Of a stretch of 64,000 bases of DNA, positions 31,047-40,690 are shown piece by piece; position 1 is the first letter of the stretch, and every line of letters starts with the position of its first letter. The position numbers and the translations under genes were made by a program. The DNA is from Chondrus crispus. Its lineage: Eukaryota > Rhodophyta > Florideophyceae > Gigartinales > Gigartinaceae. Under the pieces are notes generated by a model. The model was not told where the DNA came from, searched no databases, and saw nothing but the letters and a program-made list of their open reading frames with translations. Location: NCBI RefSeq assembly GCF_000350225.1, contig NW_005179194.1:313899-377898 (forward strand), read 5' to 3'.

Positions 31047-33929
31047 TCAATGTTCTTGAGGTTGATTGTGATTTTCGGTAGTAGTTTGGTGCGAGGTGTC
31101 TGACGTCGGACTGTTGCCTTGGCCGGGATCGCAATCGTTTGAATCACAACACTTGCCATCTTCTTGCCCTTTCTCCGTTACAGCCACTTCGCCCTTCTTG
31201 CCCGAACGACCTTCTTCTATTTCGGCGGAATTGTCATCCTCGCGCAAGTCTGTTCGCTGCCCTTCGCGCCCTAGCACAAGTCCGCTGACATCTTCCCGCA
31301 TTTCGATGCTGTTGTACCACCCCTTCGGACCGACTAGAGAGAGTAAGATTGGCCCTAGTATCAATCCATGCAGAACTGCCAGGATGAGGAGTGAGAATAG
31401 ACCCCAGAACAGTGTTCGAAAAATATACGATCTAGACATCCCTGGCACCAGGATTGAGAAAAAAGTACTCATTCCAGCATGAAAGATGGACGGCCCGAGT
31501 TCCTGCAATGCTAAGACTGCGCGTTCCTTGCGTGTTCCAACTTGATCTTGAAAGGAGCGTCCAATGTGAAGCACGAAATCCACACCGATTCCAACTGAAA
31601 CAGTAATGACGATTAAGGTTACAGCGTTCAAGTCATAGCCTGTAAAGTGACAAATCCCGATGACATCAACGACAATGAGCCCAACGAGTGTGACACAAAC
31701 TGCTCCAATTATCGGATGTCCTGATAAAATGGAACATACCACAAACACTGCTCCACACGCTATCCCAGTCGCAATTGCCATTTCCGTTCTTAACACTGCG
31801 TATTGCTCTGTGAGAAGGTCTGTGTCAGAGAAAGAAAAGACCTCGTCACCCGACAAAACTTGCTGTAGTTCATTTCGAATGTCCGTCATGGCTTTTACCT
31901 CTTCTCGAACGCTCTCGACGTGCTTCCTCGTGTACGAAAACCGAGACGCTTTTATCGTCCTATCTCTCTTCAGGACTACTTCATTGCTGTAAAGGAAGCG
32001 TGGATTGAAACCAAAAAACTCAATGACATCTTCCACGAAATCCTCGGACAGGATGACATTCTGAGAGTCCGGGATATTTTTAGCTTCTCTTAAAGCGTGG
32101 AGCCAACATGACACAGAACCCTCCTCAACCCACTTATTTCGTGCTATCAATCCTGTTGTTGGGTGGCACAACCTTAAGACCAGTTCTTGTGAATCTGTCT
32201 TGGAAAAATCGACGCCTCTGACATAAACATGAGCTGGTTGTCCCACATTGAAATTCTCAACGAAAGTCTTGGAAAACTTCCATGCGGGTGTCTGGTGCAT
32301 ATACAGGTGATAAGAGTCGAACTTGACAGACAATCTTGTTGTGCCCCAGATCCCTGCACCTGAAAGAATCCCGAAAAGAACAATGACAACTGCCGAAATT
32401 GATGGGCGAGTAATGAACGGCCCAAGTATATTCCTAAAGAACCGACTCATCGCTTGAAACTGCAAGCCAGCGAAATTTTTTTCTGGAATCTTGTTTGCCC
32501 TTCTATACAAGCAGTAGATGTCTTTCTGGCCCTTTTCAATCCTCCTTTGGTCAAGGGCTAGGGCGGCCACGAAAAATGTAGATGTATATATAAATGTCAG
32601 GACGACGCCAATCGCTGCCCATAGCGCGAACGAGCGGAACCCACGCAAGCTGGTGGATGCAGAGGCTAAAAAGACAGCCGTATTAGTGGCAGTGGTTGTT
32701 AGAATGGAAGCTCCCGCCGAACTCATGGCCTGCCCAATCTTATCAGGAACGGAGTCGCCTGTACCGTCTCGCTTCAAATTGCGATCGACATGGGCAAGAG
32801 CTCTGGTGATAACCATAATATCATCGATCCCAATGCCGGTGAGAAGAAGCAACAAGACATAGTGGACAGAGGTAAATGGCAGCTTTAGAAGAGCAGCAAG
32901 CCCAATCGTTGCCCCAATAGCCAGTGCGCAAGTGAGTATAGCCACTAGACCAAGGCCTACTCTGCTGTAGACGGGGTGGAGCTCACCAAGAAAAAAACAT
33001 ACGTAGGCAGTGAGGAGAAAAAATCCAATAGGAAATAACACCAACTCCTTATACGCAGCAGTTTCTGACGAATCGTGTCGTGACCAGCGGCAGTCAGGAA
33101 GTGCAGTGACTGAAAGGGAGTCATCGTCATTCTGAACGCGAACTGCCTCCAGCCAGGAACGATCAAAAGCATCGAAGTCAGGATTAGACAAGACTTCTGC
33201 ATTCTTCTCGGTTGGTTCTTCATAGAAAAAAGTATGGAAGACCAGGGCGACGACCCTCCCGTCGCCGTTTCGGGCGACGACATTGTTCATGTTACTCGGT
33301 AAACCATTCCAAGAGACGCCTTTACCCTGATTGAGATGACGGCGGACGTTATCGTCAGTCATGATTCGCAGCTGTGCATCAATGGTATCAAAAAAATGAG
33401 GATTTCCGTCAGAATCTCGGACGAGCTTGGAGGCATTGTAGAAGACGTCGAGGAAAGAGAGGGAGAAACAAAAAGGATTTCCTTCTTGATCAAATGCCTT
33501 GACACATCGTTCCCTCCAGAAGTTCCCTTCTGCTTGTCGGCTGCTAGATGTATCGACCCGAAAAGAGCGACTAAGAAACTTCACCATGTCTCTGAGAGCT
33601 GGCTGTGAGTCAAGCGGTATCGATGGATTGATAGAGTCTCGGTTTCGGAACAGAAGAGAGGAACGCCTGTCAGGGAGGCCGAAGTTGCGGCGGACATAGC
33701 GTCGGTATTGCGCTGCTAGAGCATTTGACGGAGAGTAGACCTTGTCAGCCGGAAGAGAGGAGTCCAGGCGGAGCACAGCGACAAGAAGAATCGGGGAAAG
33801 ACAAAAAAACAATATGAGGGTACGATAAGGGTTACGCGCGATACGGTGGGCAAACCGATAGAAGAAGGCGCGGAGGTACGCGGAAATGGATAGTGAGAAT
33901 CTGGAAAAAAGGTGGAGCACGAGAACCAT
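31047..33929 (-). CDS. Patched-domain (RND superfamily) membrane protein
   Basis: 960 residues from an ATG. TM1 lies at about 36-56, followed by a large first loop. A sterol-sensing-domain-like block then contains GIGIDDIMVITRALAH (Asp pair near 370). A second large loop is followed by the second helix bundle, with VSVGIGVDFVLHIGRSF (Asp near 782). The C-terminal tail (about 880-960) is Glu/Asp/Lys-rich. Both halves repeat the RND pattern, with the GxD in TM4 and TM10 that carries protons or cations in the family. It belongs to the Patched/PTCHD/NPC1 group and is shorter than NPC1 (no N-terminal sterol-binding domain). Substrate unknown; membrane lipid or sterol movement is the family theme. 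Confidence 0.88.
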   Translation of the reverse strand: MVLVLHLFSRFSLSISAYLRAFFYRFAHRIARNPYRTLILFFCLSPILLVAVLRLDSSLPADKVYSPSNALAAQYRRYVRRNFGLPDRRSSLLFRNRDSINPSIPLDSQPALRDMVKFLSRSFRVDTSSSRQAEGNFWRERCVKAFDQEGNPFCFSLSFLDVFYNASKLVRDSDGNPHFFDTIDAQLRIMTDDNVRRHLNQGKGVSWNGLPSNMNNVVARNGDGRVVALVFHTFFYEEPTEKNAEVLSNPDFDAFDRSWLEAVRVQNDDDSLSVTALPDCRWSRHDSSETAAYKELVLFPIGFFLLTAYVCFFLGELHPVYSRVGLGLVAILTCALAIGATIGLAALLKLPFTSVHYVLLLLLTGIGIDDIMVITRALAHVDRNLKRDGTGDSVPDKIGQAMSSAGASILTTTATNTAVFLASASTSLRGFRSFALWAAIGVVLTFIYTSTFFVAALALDQRRIEKGQKDIYCLYRRANKIPEKNFAGLQFQAMSRFFRNILGPFITRPSISAVVIVLFGILSGAGIWGTTRLSVKFDSYHLYMHQTPAWKFSKTFVENFNVGQPAHVYVRGVDFSKTDSQELVLRLCHPTTGLIARNKWVEEGSVSCWLHALREAKNIPDSQNVILSEDFVEDVIEFFGFNPRFLYSNEVVLKRDRTIKASRFSYTRKHVESVREEVKAMTDIRNELQQVLSGDEVFSFSDTDLLTEQYAVLRTEMAIATGIACGAVFVVCSILSGHPIIGAVCVTLVGLIVVDVIGICHFTGYDLNAVTLIVITVSVGIGVDFVLHIGRSFQDQVGTRKERAVLALQELGPSIFHAGMSTFFSILVPGMSRSYIFRTLFWGLFSLLILAVLHGLILGPILLSLVGPKGWYNSIEMREDVSGLVLGREGQRTDLREDDNSAEIEEGRSGKKGEVAVTEKGQEDGKCCDSNDCDPGQGNSPTSDTSHQTTTENHNQPQEH

Positions 33930-34281
33930 AGGGGATCACAGCTAAGGAAGTGAAGGCGGTATTGTAGAAGCACCAGAGGCCCTACGTAACCCGTACTTCG
34001 ATAAACAAAGCTGGTGCGAATATTGCTAACCACCCACTCGGGACAGAATTCTTCGGAAAACCAGTTGCATTGTTGTAGTGGAGCTACATATGATTGTGGT
34101 GTCAGGATCCTCTCAAAGAATCATTCATTATGTGGCAGAAAGAAACTGGTACCGAATCACAACAAGATTTTCTAAGCGAAGAAAATCGAAGGCGCAACTC
34201 GAAGGTGCAACTCGAAGGTGCAGCTGTCTGCGTTCAGGGTTTCAATGAAAACATCCCCAAAGCATACAGTACTCATCGTGT
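33930..34281. other. upstream region of the Patched-family gene
   Basis: 350 bases, no gene. A short AAGGTGCAACTCG direct repeat is visible near 34193-34215. Confidence 0.4.
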
Positions 34282-34412
34282 GAAAACTGCCAATGGTGGA
34301 GGGCTGCAGATCTCCCGTCCTTGTTGCTTTCTAAAGCAACATCTCCCGTCCTTGTTGCTTTCTAAAGCAACAAGGACGGGAGATATGCAGCCCTCCACCA
34401 TTGGCAGTTTTC
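34282..34412. repeat. 131-bp foldback (near-perfect palindrome) with internal direct repeat
   Basis: The left arm begins GAAAACTGCCAATGGTGG and the right arm ends with its reverse complement. The arms pair over about 50 bases with one mismatch near the middle (GCAGATC against GCATATC). The left arm carries a second copy of a 31-base unit, which itself ends in a small palindrome (GTTGCTTTCTAAAGCAAC). Transcribed, this would form a long stem. A tandem pair of TTGGCAGTTTTCAAATCAATC follows (34401-34447). Confidence 0.85.
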
Positions 34413-34449
34413 AAATCAATCACTTTGGCAGTTTTCAAATCAATCACTG

Positions 34450-35149
34450 ATCCACAACTACTAAAATCGGTGTCTGTGTGTCTATTGGTCTGTGTGTCTG
34501 AGCGTCTGTCGGTTCCCGCGTTGGCATTGGCGCACGGGGGCGGTGGTGACAAGTGGCGGCCGCGTGCGGGGCGGCGTGGCCGCCACGGGGACACGTGGAG
34601 AGAGCGGCGCGGGGCCGCCATCAGAGACACGTGTGGGAGGCGGGGGGGGCCGCGGGGCGACCTGGCCTGCGGCCAGGCCGTCTCGGTTGACACGTGTCGC
34701 CTTTTTATTTTCAAACGGGTCTACATGCACTACCCTTGGTAGCCCGCCCTTCCTCACCTGTCCGCCCCTTTCTGTATGCGACACAAGCGCACTCCGCCCT
34801 CAAGGAAGCGAAGTGGAAGCGCGGTTGTGGTGAGTGGGGATGTTGGGATCGGGGCTGTGCTGGGTGCTGGCTTGGTGGGTTGTGATGACCATGCTGGAAT
34901 GCACGGGAAGGTGCTGGAAACGACTGCGGAAGAAATTGGTCAATGGTTGCACGGGCATTTGTTGAGGCTCATCACGACGAGCATGCTGCATCTTTGTTCC
35001 TCTGCCGGCGCTTTAGTCTTCGGAGAGAATTTCAACTCGATGAGTATAGCATAGAAGAAGACAGCAGGCCAAGGGCGTGAAGAGGTGGGTGCGTGGCGAT
35101 ACCGTTGGGTCCCTGCGGGGGTGTGGGAGGACAGGTTGGTATAAGTATG
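34450..35149. other. GC-rich non-coding stretch
   Basis: Very GC-rich around 34540-34690, with overlapping low-complexity frames on both strands. None is credible as a gene. Confidence 0.4.
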
Positions 35150-35412
35150 GCAGGGGATGCGAGGAGTGACAGAGACCGGAAGCGCAGACGGGAAGGTATT
35201 GAGAGAAACAAGGCGTGCCGCTACTGCTGCGCGAGCGCGCTACGTCTGCTTCGCCAGAACCAACTTCTGCGCCGCGTGCCACCCGCGCGACGACGCCCGC
35301 GCGTGGTAGGCCGCCACTCCGCAGCCCGTCGAGTGCCCCGGCGCGGGCATGTGCGAGACGCCCATGCCGGACGGGGAGGCGCGCCAATGGAACGGGGCAG
35401 GCGGCTAGTGTG
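35150..35412 (+). pseudogene. possible broken Cys-rich (RING-like) gene fragment
   Basis: In one frame from an ATG: a basic stretch and KACRYCC. After a one-base shift the text continues YVCFARTNFCAACHPRDDARA, hits a TAG, then CPGAGMCETP. The spaced Cys/His pattern is reminiscent of treble-clef or RING-like fingers (for example the Cys-rich end of PAM/highwire proteins). The match is loose and the frame is broken, so I treat it as a possible relic only. Confidence 0.3.
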
Positions 35413-35499
35413 AGCTGCTGCTGGAGTGCGCGATGTACGAGAGCGGCGAGGCGGAGGAGGAGGAGGAGGAGCGCGGGGCGACCCTGGTGTACAACGCGA

Positions 35500-35710
35500 G
35501 TGGGCGGGAGGGTATGGACGGATGGGAATGCGTGGATGGGGGGAGGGCGTGGACGGGTGGGGGAGCATGGACGGGCGGTGCGCGATGTGCGAGAGCTGGT
35601 GGGAGGGTATGGACGAATGGGAGTGCGTGGACAGGGGGAGGGCGTGGACGGGGGAGGAGCATGGACGGGCGGTGACATGGACGGGCGGTGACATGGACGC
35701 GCATGGTGTT
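35500..35710. repeat. GGACGGGYGG-type minisatellite
   Basis: Imperfect tandem units built from GGCGTGGACGGG, GGAGCATGGACGGGCGGTG and GGGAGGGTATGGACG. The end holds two adjacent copies of ACATGGACGGGCGGTG. The high purine content of the plus strand makes long spurious frames on both strands. Confidence 0.8.
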
Positions 35711-36025
35711 TGCGGCGCGGTAGAGCGTGAGAAACGTGACGACAGTGGTGGCGGGGAAGGATGAACGCTTATCCTCGCGGACTTTTAGGGCCTCCTTTAA
35801 GACAGCATGGACGGTCATGTTTGGACATGTATGGACGTCGGCCTGCACCTGATTGGTCTATATAATACTTTTCTTAACAGTATGATGGCGCACACAATGT
35901 TAAAATAATAGCTTCCATCATTACCAACGTGCCATGCAAAACAAAATCATTGGCTATCGCTACTGGATAAGTGTGAATGAATTCAATCTAGATCCAATTT
36001 TGCACATATCAAAATCCAGTTTAAT

Positions 36026-37465
36026 CAGTGACACGCGGTCACGCGATTTTGAACCCGCCATTTTGCCGCGTCTACGTTCCCCAGCTCCTCCCCGCCCCGC
36101 CCTGCACAGCTCGCCGCCATGCCCTCACCCGCCTTCCTCCTCGCCTTTCTCCGCGCCCTGCCGCTCTGCCTCTCGCAGGGCGCGCCGCGGCTGCGCGTGC
36201 GGCGCGGCTTCGACGCCTCGCCCGCGTGCGCCGCCATGCGCGAATGAAGCAGAAGGGGTCTGGCGAGCTGCTTGCGGAGCAGAGTTGCAAGGGGGACTTT
36301 CGGGTTTCTGGCGGCGTGCAAGCGCGGGCGGGGAGACGAGATAATGGCGCTGACGCGTGGAAGTGCGTAGCTGGCGCGGGCGCAGCGGCGGCACAAGCCG
36401 TAAGCGCGGGCGTTGCGAACGATCAACGTGGTGAACGTGCGCGTGCTGGACGGGCGGTTTCAGAACAACTACCCCGGCGCGCGCGGGGACGTACGAGGAG
36501 TGAGTGTGCAGCACGCCGTGCGCCACGACGGAGAGGGGTGGCGAGCTGACGTTGGACGTGCAGGACCCGAATACTGGGATAACGTCGATGGCAGACCGGG
36601 CGACAGTGCGGCTAGGCGACCGGTACAGGAGCTGGGTGTTCTTGCTCAACCTCGCGCTCAAGCGGACGGTGCGGGCCAGGCGGCTGAAGGTGAACGCGGG
36701 GCGGTGTGGGTTCGGACACAGGTTTAGAGGGGGTTTATACGGACGTGAACGGGAAGGCGCTCAAGGACGGGCCGGGGCCGGACGCCGTGGGGCAGTTCAT
36801 GAAGTCCGGGTTTGTTGGGGGCATCCCCGGGAAGTTTAGTCCCGGGGAATATGGGAGGGGCATGTACCATGCAGGGATGGAGCAGAAGTTCATCTTGCCG
36901 CATGGATATGGGATCAATCATTACGTCAACTAGGCGCAGCTAGAGGGCGGTTTGCAAGCGGTTGCGGGGCGAGGAGGTGATCGTGGGGCGGATGGTGAGA
37001 GGTATTTTATTGTGGAGCAATGGTTGGGCATCGGGTGTATTGTACTCGGTGTGGGATGAGTTGTGGGTTGGTTTAGATGGACAGTGGATGTTGGTTAGAT
37101 GGTTGTCGGTGAGGGTGATGCGGAGTTGGGCGAGCAGATGTAAGGTTTGTAAAAGGTGAACGGAAGTGAATGCGGAGCGCCAGAAACCCGAAAGTCCCCC
37201 TTGCAACTCTGCTCCGCAAGCAGCTCGCCAGACCCCTTCTGCTTCATTCGCGCATGGCGGCGCACGCGGGCGAGGCGTCGAAGCCGCGCCGCACGCGCAG
37301 CCGCGGCGCGCCCTGCGAGAGGCAGAGCGGCAGGGCGCGGAGAAAGGCGAGGAGGAAGGCGGGTGAGGGCATGGCGGCGAGCTGTGCAGGGCGGGGCGGG
37401 GAGGAGCTGGGGAACGTAGACGCGGCAAAATGGTGGGTTCAAAACCGCGTGACCGCGCGTCACTG
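36026..37465. mobile_element. element with 288-bp inverted arms and a captured gene fragment
   Basis: The left arm (36026-36313) and right arm (37178-37465) are near-identical inverted copies, each exactly 288 bases by my alignment. The outer ends begin CAGTGAC and then ACGCGGTCACGCG. The 864 bases between them hold pieces of a gene in shifting frames (see next entry). No transposase is visible and I see no clear target duplication. Long terminal inverted repeats around host-like sequence resemble Pack-type, non-autonomous DNA transposons (MULE-like); that is inference. Confidence 0.6.
36413..36933 (+). pseudogene. frame-shifted gene fragment inside the inverted-arm element
   Basis: Three overlapping plus-strand frames each look protein-like for part of their length: NVRVLDGRFQNNYPGARGD (from 36413), GELTLDVQDPNTGITSMAD and RYRSWVFLLNLALKR (in the frame starting 36504), then VYTDVNGKALKDGPGPDAVG through to HGYGINHYVN and a stop (frame from 36706, end 36933). 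Read in order they suggest one gene with at least two frameshifts. I do not recognise the protein and do not join the pieces. Confidence 0.4.
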
Positions 37466-37790
37466 TATGTCACCGTAGTGGGCACTGGGCGGCCTCTGAT
37501 TGGCGCCCGACGGCTACGGTTTGAGGCCGTGAGGGGTGCGGGGAACCGTTCCTGTGCACACGCTTCTGTAAGCGAGTTCGCATTTGGGGGACTACAGCGC
37601 TCACTCATTTTTTTGGCGTAAACCCTCTAATAGAGTGTTTACGTTATGGACCGATTCAGTTATGGGACCAACCCCTGTTTATTGCGACAGCCCTGTCGCA
37701 GCAAGTACTGCACTACGATGGAATCTGTTTATATCAATACAAACATCTCGGCGGTGCTGTTCAAAGGACCGCCGGCTTGCCGGCTTGGTT

Positions 37791-38281
37791 TCATATCTTC
37801 AGGAAGTCTGAAACTGGAGTTGTGATAAAGAAACCCGAAAGGCCCCCAAAAAAATTGTCGCAAAAGTCGCGCACAGGGTTAATCGAATGAATCGCTCTGG
37901 AAGAAAATTCAGCAACTCTGTTCTCACTGGCGCCGGATTGCCCATGAGACACACGAGTTTACTCGAAAGCCTATGCTGGTAAAAGTTGTGAAGAACTCTC
38001 CCTTCCTGTTCTGCCGCTGAAAATTCGGTGCAGCCTCCTCGCACGAGTTTCTGGTTCGCCCAAACCGTCTCGACTTAGTAGAGGACCAGGTTCCCATGAT
38101 ACGTCAAAGAAGTCATCTCGCTCCATCAACTCAAACGGAGCCGCTGCTTCTGAGATTCCCAGAGCCTCCGACACATAGAGGCCAGCCATTTCCGCCATCA
38201 CCACTGGTTTAAGTGAATGCCGGAGATACATGAGCAGAGAGAACGCCGCCAACAAAATGAAAGTCAGCGATAACCAGTTTA
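37791..38281 (-). repeat. left arm of 491-bp inverted repeat
   Basis: Inverted copy of 42693-43183. The match starts at TCATATCTTCAGG and stops at the TAACCAGTTTA at the other end. It covers the last 102 codons of the 520-residue gene plus 180 bases of its 3' flank. The encoded residues are identical in both arms. Confidence 0.9.
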
Positions 38282-39533
38282 GCACACGAAACTTCTCCCG
38301 CCATATCACACCCTTGTTCTCAATCGTGCTTCCGCTTGGGAGCATCAAATCTCGCGTGTTTGGCCCAACAACAGCCATCCCAATAGAGCCTTTGAAAAAC
38401 GTATCCGCGAAATTCATTGCTGCGTTGCCTCGGGGTGACACTGCCGTAAACCTCGTTGTGTATCGCCGTGAGGGTACTTTCAGTAACCGTTTCTCTCGAT
38501 TGACGACAACCACATCCACTCCATCACCTTCTGAGACATCAAAAGTGAAATCGATTTCGTTCAGGCGCTTCACATTCATACTGTCGTCTTTTGTGCTTAA
38601 TCGATAGGTGGAAAACAAGAAAGCAACAAATTGTCTGTGGACCGCACTGATTGTTCTCTCTCGGGAAGCGCTCATGTCAGACTTGCTCATGAGACGCCCT
38701 TTTCCACTTGTTTCAAAGGCATCGCTAATACGTTCTCCAAACTTCCCGAGTCTGAAGTAAGCCTTCGCTGAGTAGTTGTTATTCTCGCTCCCAATTCTGA
38801 GAAAATGGTTGCTGCCAAACCGGTGAAGATCTGACCGAATTTCCACATCGACCGGGTCAGTGACACTCTGAAAAGAGTCTGTATTACGGTTCACAGTAGC
38901 CGTGACGCATGTGCTAAGGATAGTGTTGCTCTGGACAACACCCTGCAGAGATACGCTGGTGCAAGGAGGGTTGATGCTGGTTTTCGCTGCCTGGTATATA
39001 GGGTCAAAATTCGGATTTAGCGGTTCGACAATTCGGAAGGTGGCGACGTCATTGAGAACTTCCCGTTCTTCTGGGTTTGTTAAAAACAATACCAAAACTT
39101 CAAGACCGAATGATGCAGTGAAAACGAATAGCGCAACGAAAACAAGCCGAACAGTCAGGCCTCTCTGACTCTTGACTCGGAAGAGAGATCTGAGTTTGAA
39201 TTCACGTGCAAGGTTTGATAGGTGGTTGATAGAGAAGCTGAAAGTGGAGACGGCACCTTCCCTCGTTCGTAACAAGAAGCCAGTTACAACTCCTTCTATG
39301 GTCAGAAGGAGAAGCAGCGAGAGAACGGCAACGATAACATCGTCGCGGTCGGTGAGATCTTTAGAGAAAATGCCAGTCACCTGAAGAGAGACTTGCATTT
39401 CACCTTGCAGAAAGGAAGCGATGTCTTTCTTGGTTATGGAAGGGGGCAAGACGTCCGATTCAGAAGGGACGAGAGAGGCGTAGTTGACACCGTGCATTTC
39501 AGAAAAGAGCTCACGAAACTCTGAGCGAGGCAT
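37971..39533 (-). CDS. three-pass membrane protein of unknown family, paralogue A
   Basis: 520 residues from an ATG. Predicted membrane helices lie at about 65-88 (VIVAVLSLLLLLTIEGVVTGF), 128-151 (LVFVALFVFTASFGLEVLVLF) and 421-439 (LSLTFILLAAFSLLMYL). The 265 residues between helices 2 and 3 form one large soluble loop with two Cys (CTSVS and STCVT), probably a disulfide-bonded extracellular or lumenal domain. The tail after helix 3 is acidic, then basic. The gene at 40691-42424 on the other strand is a paralogue with the same layout and shared stretches (FGLEVL-x-LFLT, NWLSL, LLKPV/SLKPV). The gene's last 102 codons lie inside a 491-bp inverted repeat. I cannot name the family. Confidence 0.72.
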   Translation of the reverse strand: MPRSEFRELFSEMHGVNYASLVPSESDVLPPSITKKDIASFLQGEMQVSLQVTGIFSKDLTDRDDVIVAVLSLLLLLTIEGVVTGFLLRTREGAVSTFSFSINHLSNLAREFKLRSLFRVKSQRGLTVRLVFVALFVFTASFGLEVLVLFLTNPEEREVLNDVATFRIVEPLNPNFDPIYQAAKTSINPPCTSVSLQGVVQSNTILSTCVTATVNRNTDSFQSVTDPVDVEIRSDLHRFGSNHFLRIGSENNNYSAKAYFRLGKFGERISDAFETSGKGRLMSKSDMSASRERTISAVHRQFVAFLFSTYRLSTKDDSMNVKRLNEIDFTFDVSEGDGVDVVVVNREKRLLKVPSRRYTTRFTAVSPRGNAAMNFADTFFKGSIGMAVVGPNTRDLMLPSGSTIENKGVIWREKFRVLNWLSLTFILLAAFSLLMYLRHSLKPVVMAEMAGLYVSEALGISEAAAPFELMERDDFFDVSWEPGPLLSRDGLGEPETRARRLHRIFSGRTGRESSSQLLPA

Positions 39534-40690
39534 TGCAGAAAGGTCAGTTGGGGGTTTGCGGATTGCGACCTGAAAATGCGTTCACTGCAGAGGCGAATTC
39601 GACTGACGAGGTGCGTGAGATAGTGCGCGATGGACTGAGTGGGGGCTATGGTTTGAAGGGGGAGATGACAAAGTGCTCAGGCAGAAATCGCATGACGGGT
39701 TTGGTCACCAGTACTGCAAATTGGAGTACTCCAGGAAGACAAGGAAAAGGCAGTGGCAGAGGGAGAGTGGCTATTTCAGAGGGAGAGAGGTGTTCTCCCC
39801 TACTGCTAAGACAAAAGAAGGGGCGCAGTTAGAGAGCACTGTACTGTACCAAGGGTACTGTAACCTGAAGTCGTGGATTCGACACACAGGATTACACCTC
39901 TATTCTTGGGCAGCAGGCTCAAAAGCAATGACGTTGCGAAATGAAGTCCTCCTGATCAGAATGGCTTGTCGCACTATATTTTTTATTTCTGCCATATTGA
40001 TACGTACTGATGTCTTAATGCAGGGACAGCGTGTAGTACGGTTTTATAGAGGCCTAAACAAGCTTGTCCCGCATAGCTGGAGTAGAGCAAAGCTTATACT
40101 GCCGGATAGGAACTATATAAGAGCGGTATTCTTCGACCATGCGCTATTCCGGTGCGGACATGCATGCCCTGCAACGCATGAAGAGCATTGCAAATGTGTA
40201 AGACCATCTTTCGTAGCCTCGCCTATTTAGCAGGCCATGATACAGTACTGAAGTTGCAGTACCCTTGGGTTCGTCACCTGTATGCGCGCACCCGTTAACC
40301 AAACTCTTCGAGTCTCCTGTCCCCGGATTATTGCGACTGCCACCCAGCGTCAAAGGCCTTTTCTACAACATCCCGCCTCCGCATCCATGCCTTGCTGCCA
40401 ACACCGGACTTTCCATTTTAACGAATTGATGACGATGCTTGTCGAATCGCTCAAGCACTGTGTGGCGTGCTGCTGATCTTAACTCCTCGAAAAACTTTCT
40501 GCGAAAGTCTGCCTTGCAATTGTGTGCCTTGCAATTGTGTGCCCTTCGTCCCCCTTCCGTGTGCACCAATAGAGAAATTTTGTTCTTGATAGGGTGAAGT
40601 TTCCCACACTCCCAGCAACTCTCTCGATTTCGTCTTCATTCGGCAAGTCGCCCAGTGCAAACCATTTGTCTGGGCAAGACCCAACGTACT
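39534..40690. promoter_or_regulatory. shared upstream region of divergent paralogues
   Basis: About 1.15 kb between the two ATGs of head-to-head genes, so both promoters must be here. TACTGTA/TACAGTA occurs at 39842, 39856 and 40241. A 16-base unit (CTTGCAATTGTGTGCC) is repeated in tandem near 40513-40545. No gene of its own is supported. Confidence 0.5.

Noticed and set aside
31096..33699. Plus-strand frames opposite the Patched-family gene
   Set aside because: Shadows of the 960-residue frame, which has clear RND motifs.
35013..37608. Many 100-220-codon GC-rich frames on both strands
   Set aside because: Products of GC-rich arms and minisatellites; Ala/Arg/Pro-only composition on both strands at once.
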